Positions 12,852-21,087 of a DNA stretch of 22,403 nt are shown here, one piece after another. The notes under the pieces are model-generated. The model saw only the letters and a list, made by a program, of their open reading frames with translations. It did no database searches and was not told where the DNA came from. Numbering within the stretch: position 1 is the stretch's first letter; every line of letters begins with the position of its first letter. The DNA comes from Oscillospiraceae bacterium. GTDB lineage: Bacteria; Bacillota; Clostridia; Oscillospirales; Oscillospiraceae. The translations under genes and the position numbers were made by a program. The stretch covers positions 1 through 22,403 of the forward strand of contig JAHHRT010000014.1 of NCBI GenBank assembly GCA_020025615.1, written 5' to 3'.

Positions 12852-15491
12852 TTATTTCTGTTTGCGGCGCTTACGGCGGAAACAGACCAGGCAGACCACT
12901 GCCGCTGCGGCAGCAAGGCCCAGGGAAAGATGGGCAATCCATCGGTAGCTGGGACGCCGGGCAAGGGCAATGGCGGTGTCCCCCGCCATGTAGGAGACCA
13001 CCAGACAGCTGGCGTTGACGTCGGCTTCTGCTTCCCGCCAGGTGCCGTCGGCCCCCAGAAGGAGAACCTGCAGCTGTTCCGGGTCCGTTCCCTGAGGAGC
13101 ACTGAGACGCAGCCAGGTGGGCAGCTCCTGGGGAAATTCCGGCAGCTGCCAGGCTTCTACCAGGTGCTTCCCGGAAATCTCCGGCAGGTCCATGGGGGTG
13201 ATGTTCAGCTCCGGCTTCTGGGAGAATCGGCCCTGGGCCAGCAGCACCGGCCTGCCGTTGGCCCGCTCCTCCGTGCTGCGCAGGGTCAGGGTGTGGGGCA
13301 CATAGGAGGGGGTGAAGTCGGCGTCAAAGTAGATCCGGCTGTGGTCTATGTCGCTGAGACCTTCCCAGGTCCCGGTGAAGCCGTCCTTTTCCGGAAGGGC
13401 GGGCACCTGCTGGGGGCTGATGCCGGAGCCGATGGGAATCTGCACCACGGTTTCCCTGCCGTCCTCATAGCGGAAGGTGAGGGTGGCTTTCTGGAAGGCC
13501 TGGGGCAGTCCCTCCAGACTGAGCAGCCGGGTGAGACTGAGGGGCTGGGCCTGACCGTCATAGCTGATGCCGTCGATGGCACCGGGGTCCTGGGTGAGAC
13601 TCAGATAGAAATTGTTCCGAATGGGCTGTTCTTCTTCCTCCTGGGGCGGCTGGGAGATGCCCAGAATGGCACCCAGCTGTTCCTCCCCGCCCAGGATATC
13701 CACCATGCTGAGACAGTCGGTGACCACGGTGCCGGAACCGGCAATGCCGCCCACCTGGCTGGCACCCTCCAGGGTGCACTTTACATTGCAGTTTCGGATG
13801 CGGCCCTGACTGCTTCCGGCGATGCCGCCCAAACTCTGGGCTTTGGGGGCCTCCACAATGCCGGTGTTGGCAGAGCCTTTCACAAGGCCCATGACCATCT
13901 GGCCCACAATGCCGCCGATATTGCTTTTCTTGCCGGAGACGGTGCCTTTGTTTTCACATTCCAAAATCACGGCCCGCAGCTCCCCGGTCACATTGAGGGA
14001 CCGCTCCCCGGAAAATTGGAGATCGTCCTCGGGGTCCAGTTTGTTTTCAAAGGCGATGGCCCCGGCAATGCCGCCGGTATTCAGGTCGCCGGAGACGGGG
14101 CCGAAGTTCTGACACTGGGCGACCTTTCCGGTGAGCGCCTCGGGGGTATCCAAATCCGATACGTCGGTCATGGTGATGCCTAAATTCTCGTTGGCATCCT
14201 GGATGGTTTTGCCCATGGCGTTCATCTGCCCGGACAGGGTTTTGAGGTCCCGGGCCAGCTGCCCGGCAGTGTTTCCCGCACGGTGCCCTATGTCCTCCAT
14301 GGTGACCTCCATGCTGTAGAGGCTCTGATTCAGGGCGTTTTTCGCCGCATGCAGGGCATCCGAGTCCGCAGGAAAGTCTTCTCCGCCGGGGAGGATCTGG
14401 GCAATGGCATCCTGGGCGTTTGCGGAATGTTCCCGCATATCCTCGATGTTCTGATAGATGCCGTCCAGGTTGCTTTGGGCGTTGTAGGAGGCCCGGTTCA
14501 GGGTGGCGGAGGCGGATTGCAGCTGCTCCCGGAGAAGCTGCAGGGTGTCGATGCCGTATTCGATTTTTGACACCGGCTCAAACTGGCCCACAATGCCGCC
14601 GGCCTCTTTCCGACCGAAAATGTCGCCGTGGTTTTCACAGCCCACCAGATAGCCGGACTGGCTTCCGGCAATGCCGCCGATGTTATAGCCCATATGGAGG
14701 TAGCCGATGTCGCCGTGGTTTTTGCAGTCCCGGATGACACCGGAGCTGGTTCCCGCAATGCCGCCCACATCGGTGACGGTGTTGGGGGACTCGGTGCCCT
14801 TGAGGGTTTCCAGGGTGATACTGGTGACCTTCAGGGTGTTTTCCTGGGAGGAGGTGTTTACCTCTGCGAAGCTGGCGCAGTCCCGGATGACACCCAGGTT
14901 TTCGCCGGCAATGCCGCCGATGAAGTGCTCGGCGCTGACGCTGCCCCGCATTTCACAGCGGGAGATTACGCCGGAGACCCGGTTGGTGCCGACCAAACCG
15001 CCTACGGAAGCCTTGCCGGAAACCTGCCCTTCAAAGGTGCAGTTTTCCAGGGTCCCGGCGTTGTTTCCCACCAGACCGCCCACAGATACCTGGGTGCCCT
15101 GGGGCGTGACGGTGCCCGCGGCATGGAGATCCTTCACCAGAGCGGTGGCGGTGAGATAGCGGAACAGACCCACCTGGGAGCCGTCTTCCTGGAGATTGAG
15201 GCCCCGGATGGTGTGGCCCCGGCCCAAAAAGGTTCCCTGGAACATGGGAATCCCGGCAAAGCCGGTATCCGTAAGGTCCAGCTCGGCATCCAGGTAGACC
15301 GCGAGATTCAGGCTGTAGGAGTCCATCCGGCAGTCCTGGGTGAATTTCAGAAATTCTTCCACAGTTTGAAGATGCAGCTCCCGGGGCGGCTGGGTTTCTT
15401 CCACCTCTGCCGCAAAGGCGGGAAGCAGGAAGGAAATGAGAAGCCCCAGCAGCAGGAGACCGCAGAGAAGAGAACGGAGAAGCTTATGCAT
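12852..15491 (-). CDS. Secreted, membrane-anchored GLUG-repeat protein with helical insertion
   Basis: This 879-residue surface protein has a signal peptide (1-28, ending PAFA-A). GLUG-type repeats follow, with cores such as GGLVGNN (138), GGLVGTN (164), GGIAGEN (192), GGIAGTS (243), GGIAGSQ (272) and GGIVGQF (298). The predicted beta-helix is interrupted at about 312-440 by a Gln/Asn/Ala-rich helical, coiled-coil-like segment. It then resumes with GGIAGAI (473), GGIVGQM (526), GGIAGSS (555) and GGIAGSG (581). Residues 668-727 resemble an InlB/Listeria-Bacteroides repeat. The C-terminus has a membrane helix (about 851-870) and the basic tail FRRKRRKQK, without LPxTG. It overlaps the upstream transporter gene by 8 bp. 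Function unknown; the pairing suggests a shared envelope role. Confidence 0.9.
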   Translation of the reverse strand: MHKLLRSLLCGLLLLGLLISFLLPAFAAEVEETQPPRELHLQTVEEFLKFTQDCRMDSYSLNLAVYLDAELDLTDTGFAGIPMFQGTFLGRGHTIRGLNLQEDGSQVGLFRYLTATALVKDLHAAGTVTPQGTQVSVGGLVGNNAGTLENCTFEGQVSGKASVGGLVGTNRVSGVISRCEMRGSVSAEHFIGGIAGENLGVIRDCASFAEVNTSSQENTLKVTSITLETLKGTESPNTVTDVGGIAGTSSGVIRDCKNHGDIGYLHMGYNIGGIAGSQSGYLVGCENHGDIFGRKEAGGIVGQFEPVSKIEYGIDTLQLLREQLQSASATLNRASYNAQSNLDGIYQNIEDMREHSANAQDAIAQILPGGEDFPADSDALHAAKNALNQSLYSMEVTMEDIGHRAGNTAGQLARDLKTLSGQMNAMGKTIQDANENLGITMTDVSDLDTPEALTGKVAQCQNFGPVSGDLNTGGIAGAIAFENKLDPEDDLQFSGERSLNVTGELRAVILECENKGTVSGKKSNIGGIVGQMVMGLVKGSANTGIVEAPKAQSLGGIAGSSQGRIRNCNVKCTLEGASQVGGIAGSGTVVTDCLSMVDILGGEEQLGAILGISQPPQEEEEQPIRNNFYLSLTQDPGAIDGISYDGQAQPLSLTRLLSLEGLPQAFQKATLTFRYEDGRETVVQIPIGSGISPQQVPALPEKDGFTGTWEGLSDIDHSRIYFDADFTPSYVPHTLTLRSTEERANGRPVLLAQGRFSQKPELNITPMDLPEISGKHLVEAWQLPEFPQELPTWLRLSAPQGTDPEQLQVLLLGADGTWREAEADVNASCLVVSYMAGDTAIALARRPSYRWIAHLSLGLAAAAAVVCLVCFRRKRRKQK

Positions 15492-17922
15492 GGTCGATGC
15501 CTCCTTCGGTTTCAGGCTCCTGAGAATTGGTAATGGTGGCGTTCACATCGCCCTGGATCACGCCGTTGAACTCTCCGTCCACGCGGCCGGAGAGATAGCC
15601 CTGGACCCGTCCGTGAATCCGCATGGTTCCGGTGGAGACAGTGACAGGCTTTTCCACCCGTTTGATCTTAAAGCGGGTGCGCTCAATGATGCTGTCACCC
15701 AGCACCAGCACCGAGGGAAGCACTCCCAGAACCAGAATCAGGGAGATAACGGTGCCCCGGCCCAGGCAGTTGCCCATAATGGAAATCACGGGCTGGGCGG
15801 ACTGGCTGCCGATGAGAAGACCGGCGGAGGCCATAATGCTGCCGGAGGTGAACACCGTGGGGAAAGCCTCGTTGAGGGCCTGAATCATGGCCTGCTTGTG
15901 GGGCATCCGGGTTTTGAGGTCCTGGTAGTGGCTGGAAATCACGATGGCGTAGTCGATGTTGGCGCCCATCTGGATTGCCACCACAATGAGGTAGCCCAAG
16001 AAGTACAGGGGGGTGTGGGTGATGGTGGGGAAGGAGAAGTTAATCCAGATGCTGCCCTGAATCACCACAATCAGCAGAATGGGCAGTCCCACGGACTGGA
16101 AGGTGAACAGAAGCACCACAATGACCAGCAGGGAGGACAAAATACTGATGAGCAGATTGTCGCCTGCAAAGGAGGCAGCCAAATCCCGGGAGCTGGTGGA
16201 GTTGCCCACCACATAGTAGTCGCTGTCGTAATATTTCCCAAGCAAATCCCGCATTTCATCCAGGAAGGCGAAGGTTTCGTCGCTTTCCTCGGGAAGGTTC
16301 AGGTACACCACCATCCGGGTGTAGTTCTCGTTCTGCATCTGCTGCTGAATGGTTTCCATCTGCTGGAAGAGCATATCCAGAAGCTCCTGAATATCCCCGG
16401 ACAGGGTGATATTCTTGGTTTCCAGCTGGTCCTTCAGGAAGAGGAACATATCATAGAGGGGCACCCCATAGTCGGTGACGCCGCCCAGCAGCTCGCCGTA
16501 TTGGTCCTTTTCAAAGGCATAGGCACTGTAAAGGGCCTGGGCCACCTCATAGTCAAGGCCGATCAGCTCGGAGAACTGCCGGGGGGTGAGGGGGTCTGTC
16601 AGGCGGTAGCCGTCAATGGCCTCAATGCCCGCAAGCCCCAGGGTGCTCTTGACCTCGGGGCGGCTTTCCAGCTCTTCCAGAATGGCCTGTTCTGCGGCAT
16701 AGTTTCCGCTGGGCACCAGAAGGGCCGCCATGTTGTTTTCTCCGAAGGTGTCCTTGATTTTAAAGTAGGCCATCTGCCGCTCCGCCATTTTGGCGGTGTG
16801 CACATCGTTATAGCTGTAGCAGTAGGGGCAGCGATTGGAGAGCCAGAAGGCAGCCACCAGAATTCCCACAAAGACCAGGGGCACCACCCGCCGGGCCCAT
16901 ACGGCGAACCGGCCCACCAGGGTGATATTGGGCAGCAGCTTCTTGTGCCGGGTCTTGTCGATGAGGGGGCAGAACAGCATGAGCAGGCCGGGCATCAGGG
17001 TGAATACAGACAGAAGGCTGAGGAAAATGGCCTTAATCAGCACCATGGCAAGGTCCAGGCCGATGGTAAATTTCATAAAGGCCAGGGCCAGCAGGCCGCC
17101 GATGGTGGTCATGGAGGAGGCACTGATTTCGGGAATGGCCTTGGCCAGAGCATCGATACAGGCTTCCCGGGCGGGCTTGGTTTCGTGCTCGTCGGAGAAC
17201 CGATGACACAGGATGATGGCGTAGTCAATGGCCAGGGCCAGCTGCAGCACCACAGCCACCGCATCGGACACAAAGCTGATTTTGGGGAAGATGAAGTTGG
17301 TGCCCATGTTGAGGATGGCTGCGGAAGCAAAGGTCAGCAGCAGCACCGGGACCTCCGCATAGGACCGGGAGGTGAGGGTCAGCACCAGAAGGATAATCAC
17401 CACTGCCAGGATCAGAATGTTGGTCATCTGCCCCTGAATCTCTGCGATTTCGTCAAAGCCCACCATGGTGTCTACGGAAAGGTCATAGTCGCTGAGATTT
17501 TCCCGAATGGTATTCATGGCCTCGATACAGACCGGGTCTGTGGCGGTGCCGGAAAAGTTAATGTCATAGAGGGCGGAAGCGTCCCGGTAGTGTTCCTCGG
17601 TGTCGTCGAAGAGCACCATTTGAATCCCGGGCAGGTCCTGAATCATGTCCCGGATGTCCAGGGCCTCGTCATAGGTAACGTTGGACACCATGACCCGGGC
17701 CATTCCCACGGGCAGGAAGTTGTCGTTCATGGCGATAATGCCCTGGCGGGTCTCCGTATCCTCCGGGAGATAGGTGGTCACATCGTTTTCCACTGTGACC
17801 CAGTTCCGGGAGAACAGGCAGAATATCAGGGCAATGGCATAGAGCAGGAAAAACAGGGGACGCTTGTCCACAATGACGGTGGCGACCTTCTGAAAGATGT
17901 TTCGTTGGCTGGATTTTTCCAT
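15484..17922 (-). CDS. MMPL/RND-family transporter with bactofilin-like tail
   Basis: The 812-residue protein has the duplicated MMPL layout. TM1 (about 22-38) is followed by an extracellular domain (40-165), a five-helix block (166-318), TM7 (about 343-362), a second extracellular domain (363-585) and a second helix block (586-745). The Asp-Tyr pairs used for proton coupling in MMPL proteins are present in both halves (AIDYAI, D233-Y234; NIDYAI, D657-Y658). After the last helix, residues 764-797 show a Gly/Val-rich repeat (IHGRVQGYLSGRVDGEFNG) like the beta-helix of bactofilins. A CPYC pair lies at 365-368. AGGAAGGAT precedes the ATG. Substrate unknown; lipid or envelope polymer export is typical of the family. 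Confidence 0.92.
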   Translation of the reverse strand: MEKSSQRNIFQKVATVIVDKRPLFFLLYAIALIFCLFSRNWVTVENDVTTYLPEDTETRQGIIAMNDNFLPVGMARVMVSNVTYDEALDIRDMIQDLPGIQMVLFDDTEEHYRDASALYDINFSGTATDPVCIEAMNTIRENLSDYDLSVDTMVGFDEIAEIQGQMTNILILAVVIILLVLTLTSRSYAEVPVLLLTFASAAILNMGTNFIFPKISFVSDAVAVVLQLALAIDYAIILCHRFSDEHETKPAREACIDALAKAIPEISASSMTTIGGLLALAFMKFTIGLDLAMVLIKAIFLSLLSVFTLMPGLLMLFCPLIDKTRHKKLLPNITLVGRFAVWARRVVPLVFVGILVAAFWLSNRCPYCYSYNDVHTAKMAERQMAYFKIKDTFGENNMAALLVPSGNYAAEQAILEELESRPEVKSTLGLAGIEAIDGYRLTDPLTPRQFSELIGLDYEVAQALYSAYAFEKDQYGELLGGVTDYGVPLYDMFLFLKDQLETKNITLSGDIQELLDMLFQQMETIQQQMQNENYTRMVVYLNLPEESDETFAFLDEMRDLLGKYYDSDYYVVGNSTSSRDLAASFAGDNLLISILSSLLVIVVLLFTFQSVGLPILLIVVIQGSIWINFSFPTITHTPLYFLGYLIVVAIQMGANIDYAIVISSHYQDLKTRMPHKQAMIQALNEAFPTVFTSGSIMASAGLLIGSQSAQPVISIMGNCLGRGTVISLILVLGVLPSVLVLGDSIIERTRFKIKRVEKPVTVSTGTMRIHGRVQGYLSGRVDGEFNGVIQGDVNATITNSQEPETEGGIDHA

Positions 17923-17978
17923 GGTGATCGATCCTTCCTGCGGGCACTGGCTTGCGCATACCTCGCTATATTATCTAT

Positions 17979-18007
17979 ATTATAGGAGAGAAATGGGGAT
18001 GAATCAA
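17979..18007 (-). promoter_or_regulatory. Promoter of the MMPL/GLUG operon
   Basis: On the minus strand, TTGATT (18007-18002) and TATAAT (17984-17979) have a 17-bp spacer, giving a leader of about 50 nt before the ATG at 17922. Confidence 0.6.
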
Positions 18008-18051
18008 TTGATAAACCGTAAATATTGTGGGAATTTTGCAGAATGGAGCTA

Positions 18052-18080
18052 TTGAAAACCAGCTGGAAAAATGATAAAAT
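18052..18080 (+). promoter_or_regulatory. Promoter of the surface glycan genes
   Basis: TTGAAA (18052-18057) and TAAAAT (18075-18080) have a 17-bp spacer, with TGA giving an extended -10. The predicted start near 18087 leaves about 140 nt of leader with no gene recognised. It is divergent from the promoter at 17979-18007. Confidence 0.75.
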
Positions 18081-18225
18081 ATACAGGTTATGTTTGAAAA
18101 AAGATGATTTAAGGATGCGTTTTGAGATCAATTTCTCTGCCTGGCTCTTGAAAACAGGAAATGCAGGAAAGGAGCCTTGGCAGCTGGGCTGAATTCCATC
18201 CCGTACCGTGTAAGGAGAAGCATAC

Positions 18226-19773
18226 GTGATGATCAAAAAAGAAGATTTGAAAAAATGCCTGGTGGTATTCCTGGTGGTCACGGCAATTTTCGGCGTGCTG
18301 CTGGTTATGCAGAGATCCGGGCACACCTGGTTTCGGCCCGGCGGATTCCAGACGGCAGTGCTGTGCGGGTTCTACGGAGCCACCCTTCTGTGGAGCCTGG
18401 GCCTGGTGGGATTCCACCTGCCTGTGGCTGAGGGCTTTTTGCTGCTGGCGGTTGTGCAGGTTACGGTATTCCAGTTCATCCTGCCCCCGGTTTCTGTCCC
18501 GGATGAGCAGGTCCATTTTTTTGAAACCTACTACTTTAGCGGTCAGCTCTTAGGAGATCCGGCCCCCCAGCGGATCTCCGGCACCAACAACGAAATGGTG
18601 GTTTCTGCAAGACCGGAGGACGCGGCACTTTGGAGCCATTTGGATAATATTCCCGACCGCTCTACCTATCTGTACTTTCTTCATGGCAATGCCGATTCCC
18701 CGGAGGGGCAGCTCCCTGGGGACGGGGAAAGCACGATTACCAATTGGAGCCTGTCAATCGGGCCGGTTGCCTATCTGCCGGGTATTTTGGGTATCAGCCT
18801 GGCCCGGCTCCTGGGGCTCAGCGGCGTGGCGATGCTCTATCTGGGACGATTTTTTATGAGCGCAGCCTATATCGCGCTGTGCTACTTGGGTATTCGTAAG
18901 ATGCCCTTTGCAAAATCCCTGCTGGCCCTGGTGGCCTTGATTCCCATGAGCCTCCACCTGGCGGCCTCTTACTCCTATGACTGCACCTTGCTGGGGACTT
19001 CCATCTTCTGGATCGGGATGGTATTCTACTATGCCTATGAGAAAGAAACCCTCAGATGGTACGATATTTTCCCGGCTCTGCTGACTGCCCTGGTGCTTTC
19101 CTCCTGTAAAGTGATCTATGTGCTGCTCATCGGCCTATGTCTGCTGATTCCGGCAAAAAAGCTGGGCGGAAAGGGAAAATATGCCCTGTTCCTGTTTGGC
19201 ATTGCTGTCTGGACAGTGGGCTGTATCGGTCTGAACAGCATTGGACAGGTAGGGGGATATGTGGAACCGACGGTGGAGAATACCAACTATACCCTGGGAT
19301 TCATCTTTGCAGATATGCCTGGATTTATCCTGAGATGCCTGGATACCATTTGGTCCTTCCGGGAGTTCTATTTTACTTCCATGCTCGGGGGAAATCTGGG
19401 CTGGCTGGAGATTCTCTGCCCGCGGTTTATGATCTGGGGCGTGTTCCTGCTTCTGGTGGTTGCTGCCATCAGCTGGAAGGACGATGAATTCTGCAAAAAC
19501 GGGTTCCACAGAGCCTGGGCCGTGCTCCTGTTCCTGGGGATTTTCGGGGCCTGCCTGGTGGCGGCGATGCTGTGGACGAAGGCAGGAGAGCCGGTATTCG
19601 CCGGCGTTCAGGGAAGATATTTCCTGCCGGTGCTGCCCCTGGTGATGATGGGCTTGGGCGGCTGGAAAAAACCGAATCTCAAGTGGAATCTGGATCAGGC
19701 CTTGCTGTTGGGCATGGGCACGATGAATACCATGATCCTCATCCATGCGTTTGAAGTGATCGCTATACGGTAA
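18226..19773 (+). CDS. DUF2142 family polytopic membrane protein
   Basis: This 515-residue protein has about eleven hydrophobic segments. It shows the DUF2142 signature: PPVSVPDEQVHFFE (about 87-100, in the first large extracellular loop) and a C-terminal VQGRYFLPVLPL. The fold resembles GT-C glycosyltransferases and the family is usually found in cell-surface polysaccharide clusters. The acidic PDE motif could be catalytic, but activity is unproven. The start may be GTG 18226, 8 nt after AAGGAG (18212-18217), or ATG 18229, 11 nt after it; they differ by one residue. It heads a plus-strand group with a glycosyltransferase and a flippase, without a terminator between them. Confidence 0.88.
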   Translation: MMIKKEDLKKCLVVFLVVTAIFGVLLVMQRSGHTWFRPGGFQTAVLCGFYGATLLWSLGLVGFHLPVAEGFLLLAVVQVTVFQFILPPVSVPDEQVHFFETYYFSGQLLGDPAPQRISGTNNEMVVSARPEDAALWSHLDNIPDRSTYLYFLHGNADSPEGQLPGDGESTITNWSLSIGPVAYLPGILGISLARLLGLSGVAMLYLGRFFMSAAYIALCYLGIRKMPFAKSLLALVALIPMSLHLAASYSYDCTLLGTSIFWIGMVFYYAYEKETLRWYDIFPALLTALVLSSCKVIYVLLIGLCLLIPAKKLGGKGKYALFLFGIAVWTVGCIGLNSIGQVGGYVEPTVENTNYTLGFIFADMPGFILRCLDTIWSFREFYFTSMLGGNLGWLEILCPRFMIWGVFLLLVVAAISWKDDEFCKNGFHRAWAVLLFLGIFGACLVAAMLWTKAGEPVFAGVQGRYFLPVLPLVMMGLGGWKKPNLKWNLDQALLLGMGTMNTMILIHAFEVIAIR

Positions 19774-19869
19774 GGGCTGAAAATAAGGATCGGCAATGGC
19801 GGTCATTCCCGATTCTTCGGCAGCTCCCGTGCCGGAAAATGGAATATGATGCAAAGGAGAATAGATAAC

Positions 19870-20997
19870 ATGGAGCCAATTCGCGTTCTGCAAATCGTTC
19901 CGGCTATGAACTGCGGCGGAATGGAGACGTTTATTATGAATGTCTATCGCAGCATCGACCGCAGCAAGGTCCAGTTTGATTTCCTGTGCCACTACAAAAC
20001 CCCGGGGTTTTACGACGATGAGATCACCGCTCTGGGCGGAAGGATCTATCGCCTGTCTGTCAGGGAGGACAATAATTTTCCCAAGTATTTTCGGGAATTG
20101 GATCAGTTTTTCGGGGATCACCCGGAATATCGCATTGTCCACGGTCATTTCAGCGGCTTCGGGATGTTCTATAACCACTATGCCAAAAAGCATGGAATTC
20201 GGATTCGGATCGGTCACAGCCACAGCGACAAGTATGAGACAGGCCTCATCGGGCAGTTGGACCGATATATGAGCAAGCCTTTTCGTTACGGCCTGACCCA
20301 GCGGTTTGCCTGCAGCGAAGCAGCCGGAAAATTCCTCTTTGGCAGCAAGCCCTTTTCTGTCTTTTACAATGGAATCGATCAGGACCGCTTCCTCTTTTCC
20401 CAGGCGCTTCGCCAGAAGCTCCGCAGTCAGTATTCCATTGCGCCGGAGGACATGGTGATCGGTCATGTGGGACGGTTTGCCCCAGTCAAGAATCAGCCCT
20501 TCCTGATTCAGGCCTTTGAAAAGCTGCATCGGGACAATCCCCATTGGAAGCTGGTGCTGGTGGGCGGCGGGGATCCTGCGCTGATTCAGAATTCCAAAAA
20601 TCTGGTCAAGGAGCTGGGAATTGAGGACAGGGTGATTTTTGCGGGCCTGCAAAAAAATGTCTGCGACTATTATCATATGTTTGATCTGTTCGTGCTGCCC
20701 AGCTTATTTGAGGGGATTCCCCTGTGCCTGATTGAGGCGCAGACAAACGGCCTTCCCTGCGTCGTTTCGGATGCTGTGAATCGGTCGGCAGACGTTACAG
20801 GCAATGTGGAGTTTGCGGCCCTGGACCGGGAACAGTGGGTTGGGGCTATGGAAAGAGCCGGAAAAATGGGCCGGCTCCCCAGGGAAGCGTGTGCGGACAA
20901 GATCGCAAAGTCCGGCTATGATATTGGCACAACCGCCGGGAAGCTGCAGGCATACTATTTGGCGGCCTACCGGGAAGATCAGAAACAAGTTAAGTAA
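19870..20997 (+). CDS. GT4-family glycosyltransferase (EpsF-like)
   Basis: This 375-residue cytoplasmic GT-B enzyme is expected to transfer a sugar from a nucleotide-sugar donor to a lipid-linked or growing glycan. The N-terminal domain starts VLQIVPAMNCGGMET with the acceptor-side GG (16-17). The donor domain shows HVGRFAPVKNQ (about 199-209) and the E-x7-E motif in FEGIPLCLIEAQ (Glu281, Glu289). ATG 19870 is chosen because AAGGAG (19854-19859) lies 10 nt upstream. The earlier in-frame ATG at 19846 lies before that site. About 96 nt separate it from the DUF2142 gene, with no terminator visible. The sugar specificity cannot be read from the sequence. Confidence 0.92.
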   Translation: MEPIRVLQIVPAMNCGGMETFIMNVYRSIDRSKVQFDFLCHYKTPGFYDDEITALGGRIYRLSVREDNNFPKYFRELDQFFGDHPEYRIVHGHFSGFGMFYNHYAKKHGIRIRIGHSHSDKYETGLIGQLDRYMSKPFRYGLTQRFACSEAAGKFLFGSKPFSVFYNGIDQDRFLFSQALRQKLRSQYSIAPEDMVIGHVGRFAPVKNQPFLIQAFEKLHRDNPHWKLVLVGGGDPALIQNSKNLVKELGIEDRVIFAGLQKNVCDYYHMFDLFVLPSLFEGIPLCLIEAQTNGLPCVVSDAVNRSADVTGNVEFAALDREQWVGAMERAGKMGRLPREACADKIAKSGYDIGTTAGKLQAYYLAAYREDQKQVK

Positions 20998-21087
20998 AAA
21001 GCGGCTCTGTGATTTCGGCCCCTGAGAAATACAGAAGCCTTTCAGCGTACCGTGCAGGGGCAATCGGCGACAGGAGGATGGCAATCA

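Noticed and set aside
12639..14183. Plus-strand open frame of 514 codons entering the spacer
   Set aside because: It mirrors the GLUG gene and passes through a terminator hairpin; no ribosome site was seen.
15436..17985. Long plus-strand open frame of 849 codons
   Set aside because: It is antisense to the MMPL transporter, has extreme His, Gln and Gly content, and no family resemblance.
19135..20676. Minus-strand open frame of 513 codons
   Set aside because: It is antisense to the DUF2142 and glycosyltransferase genes.
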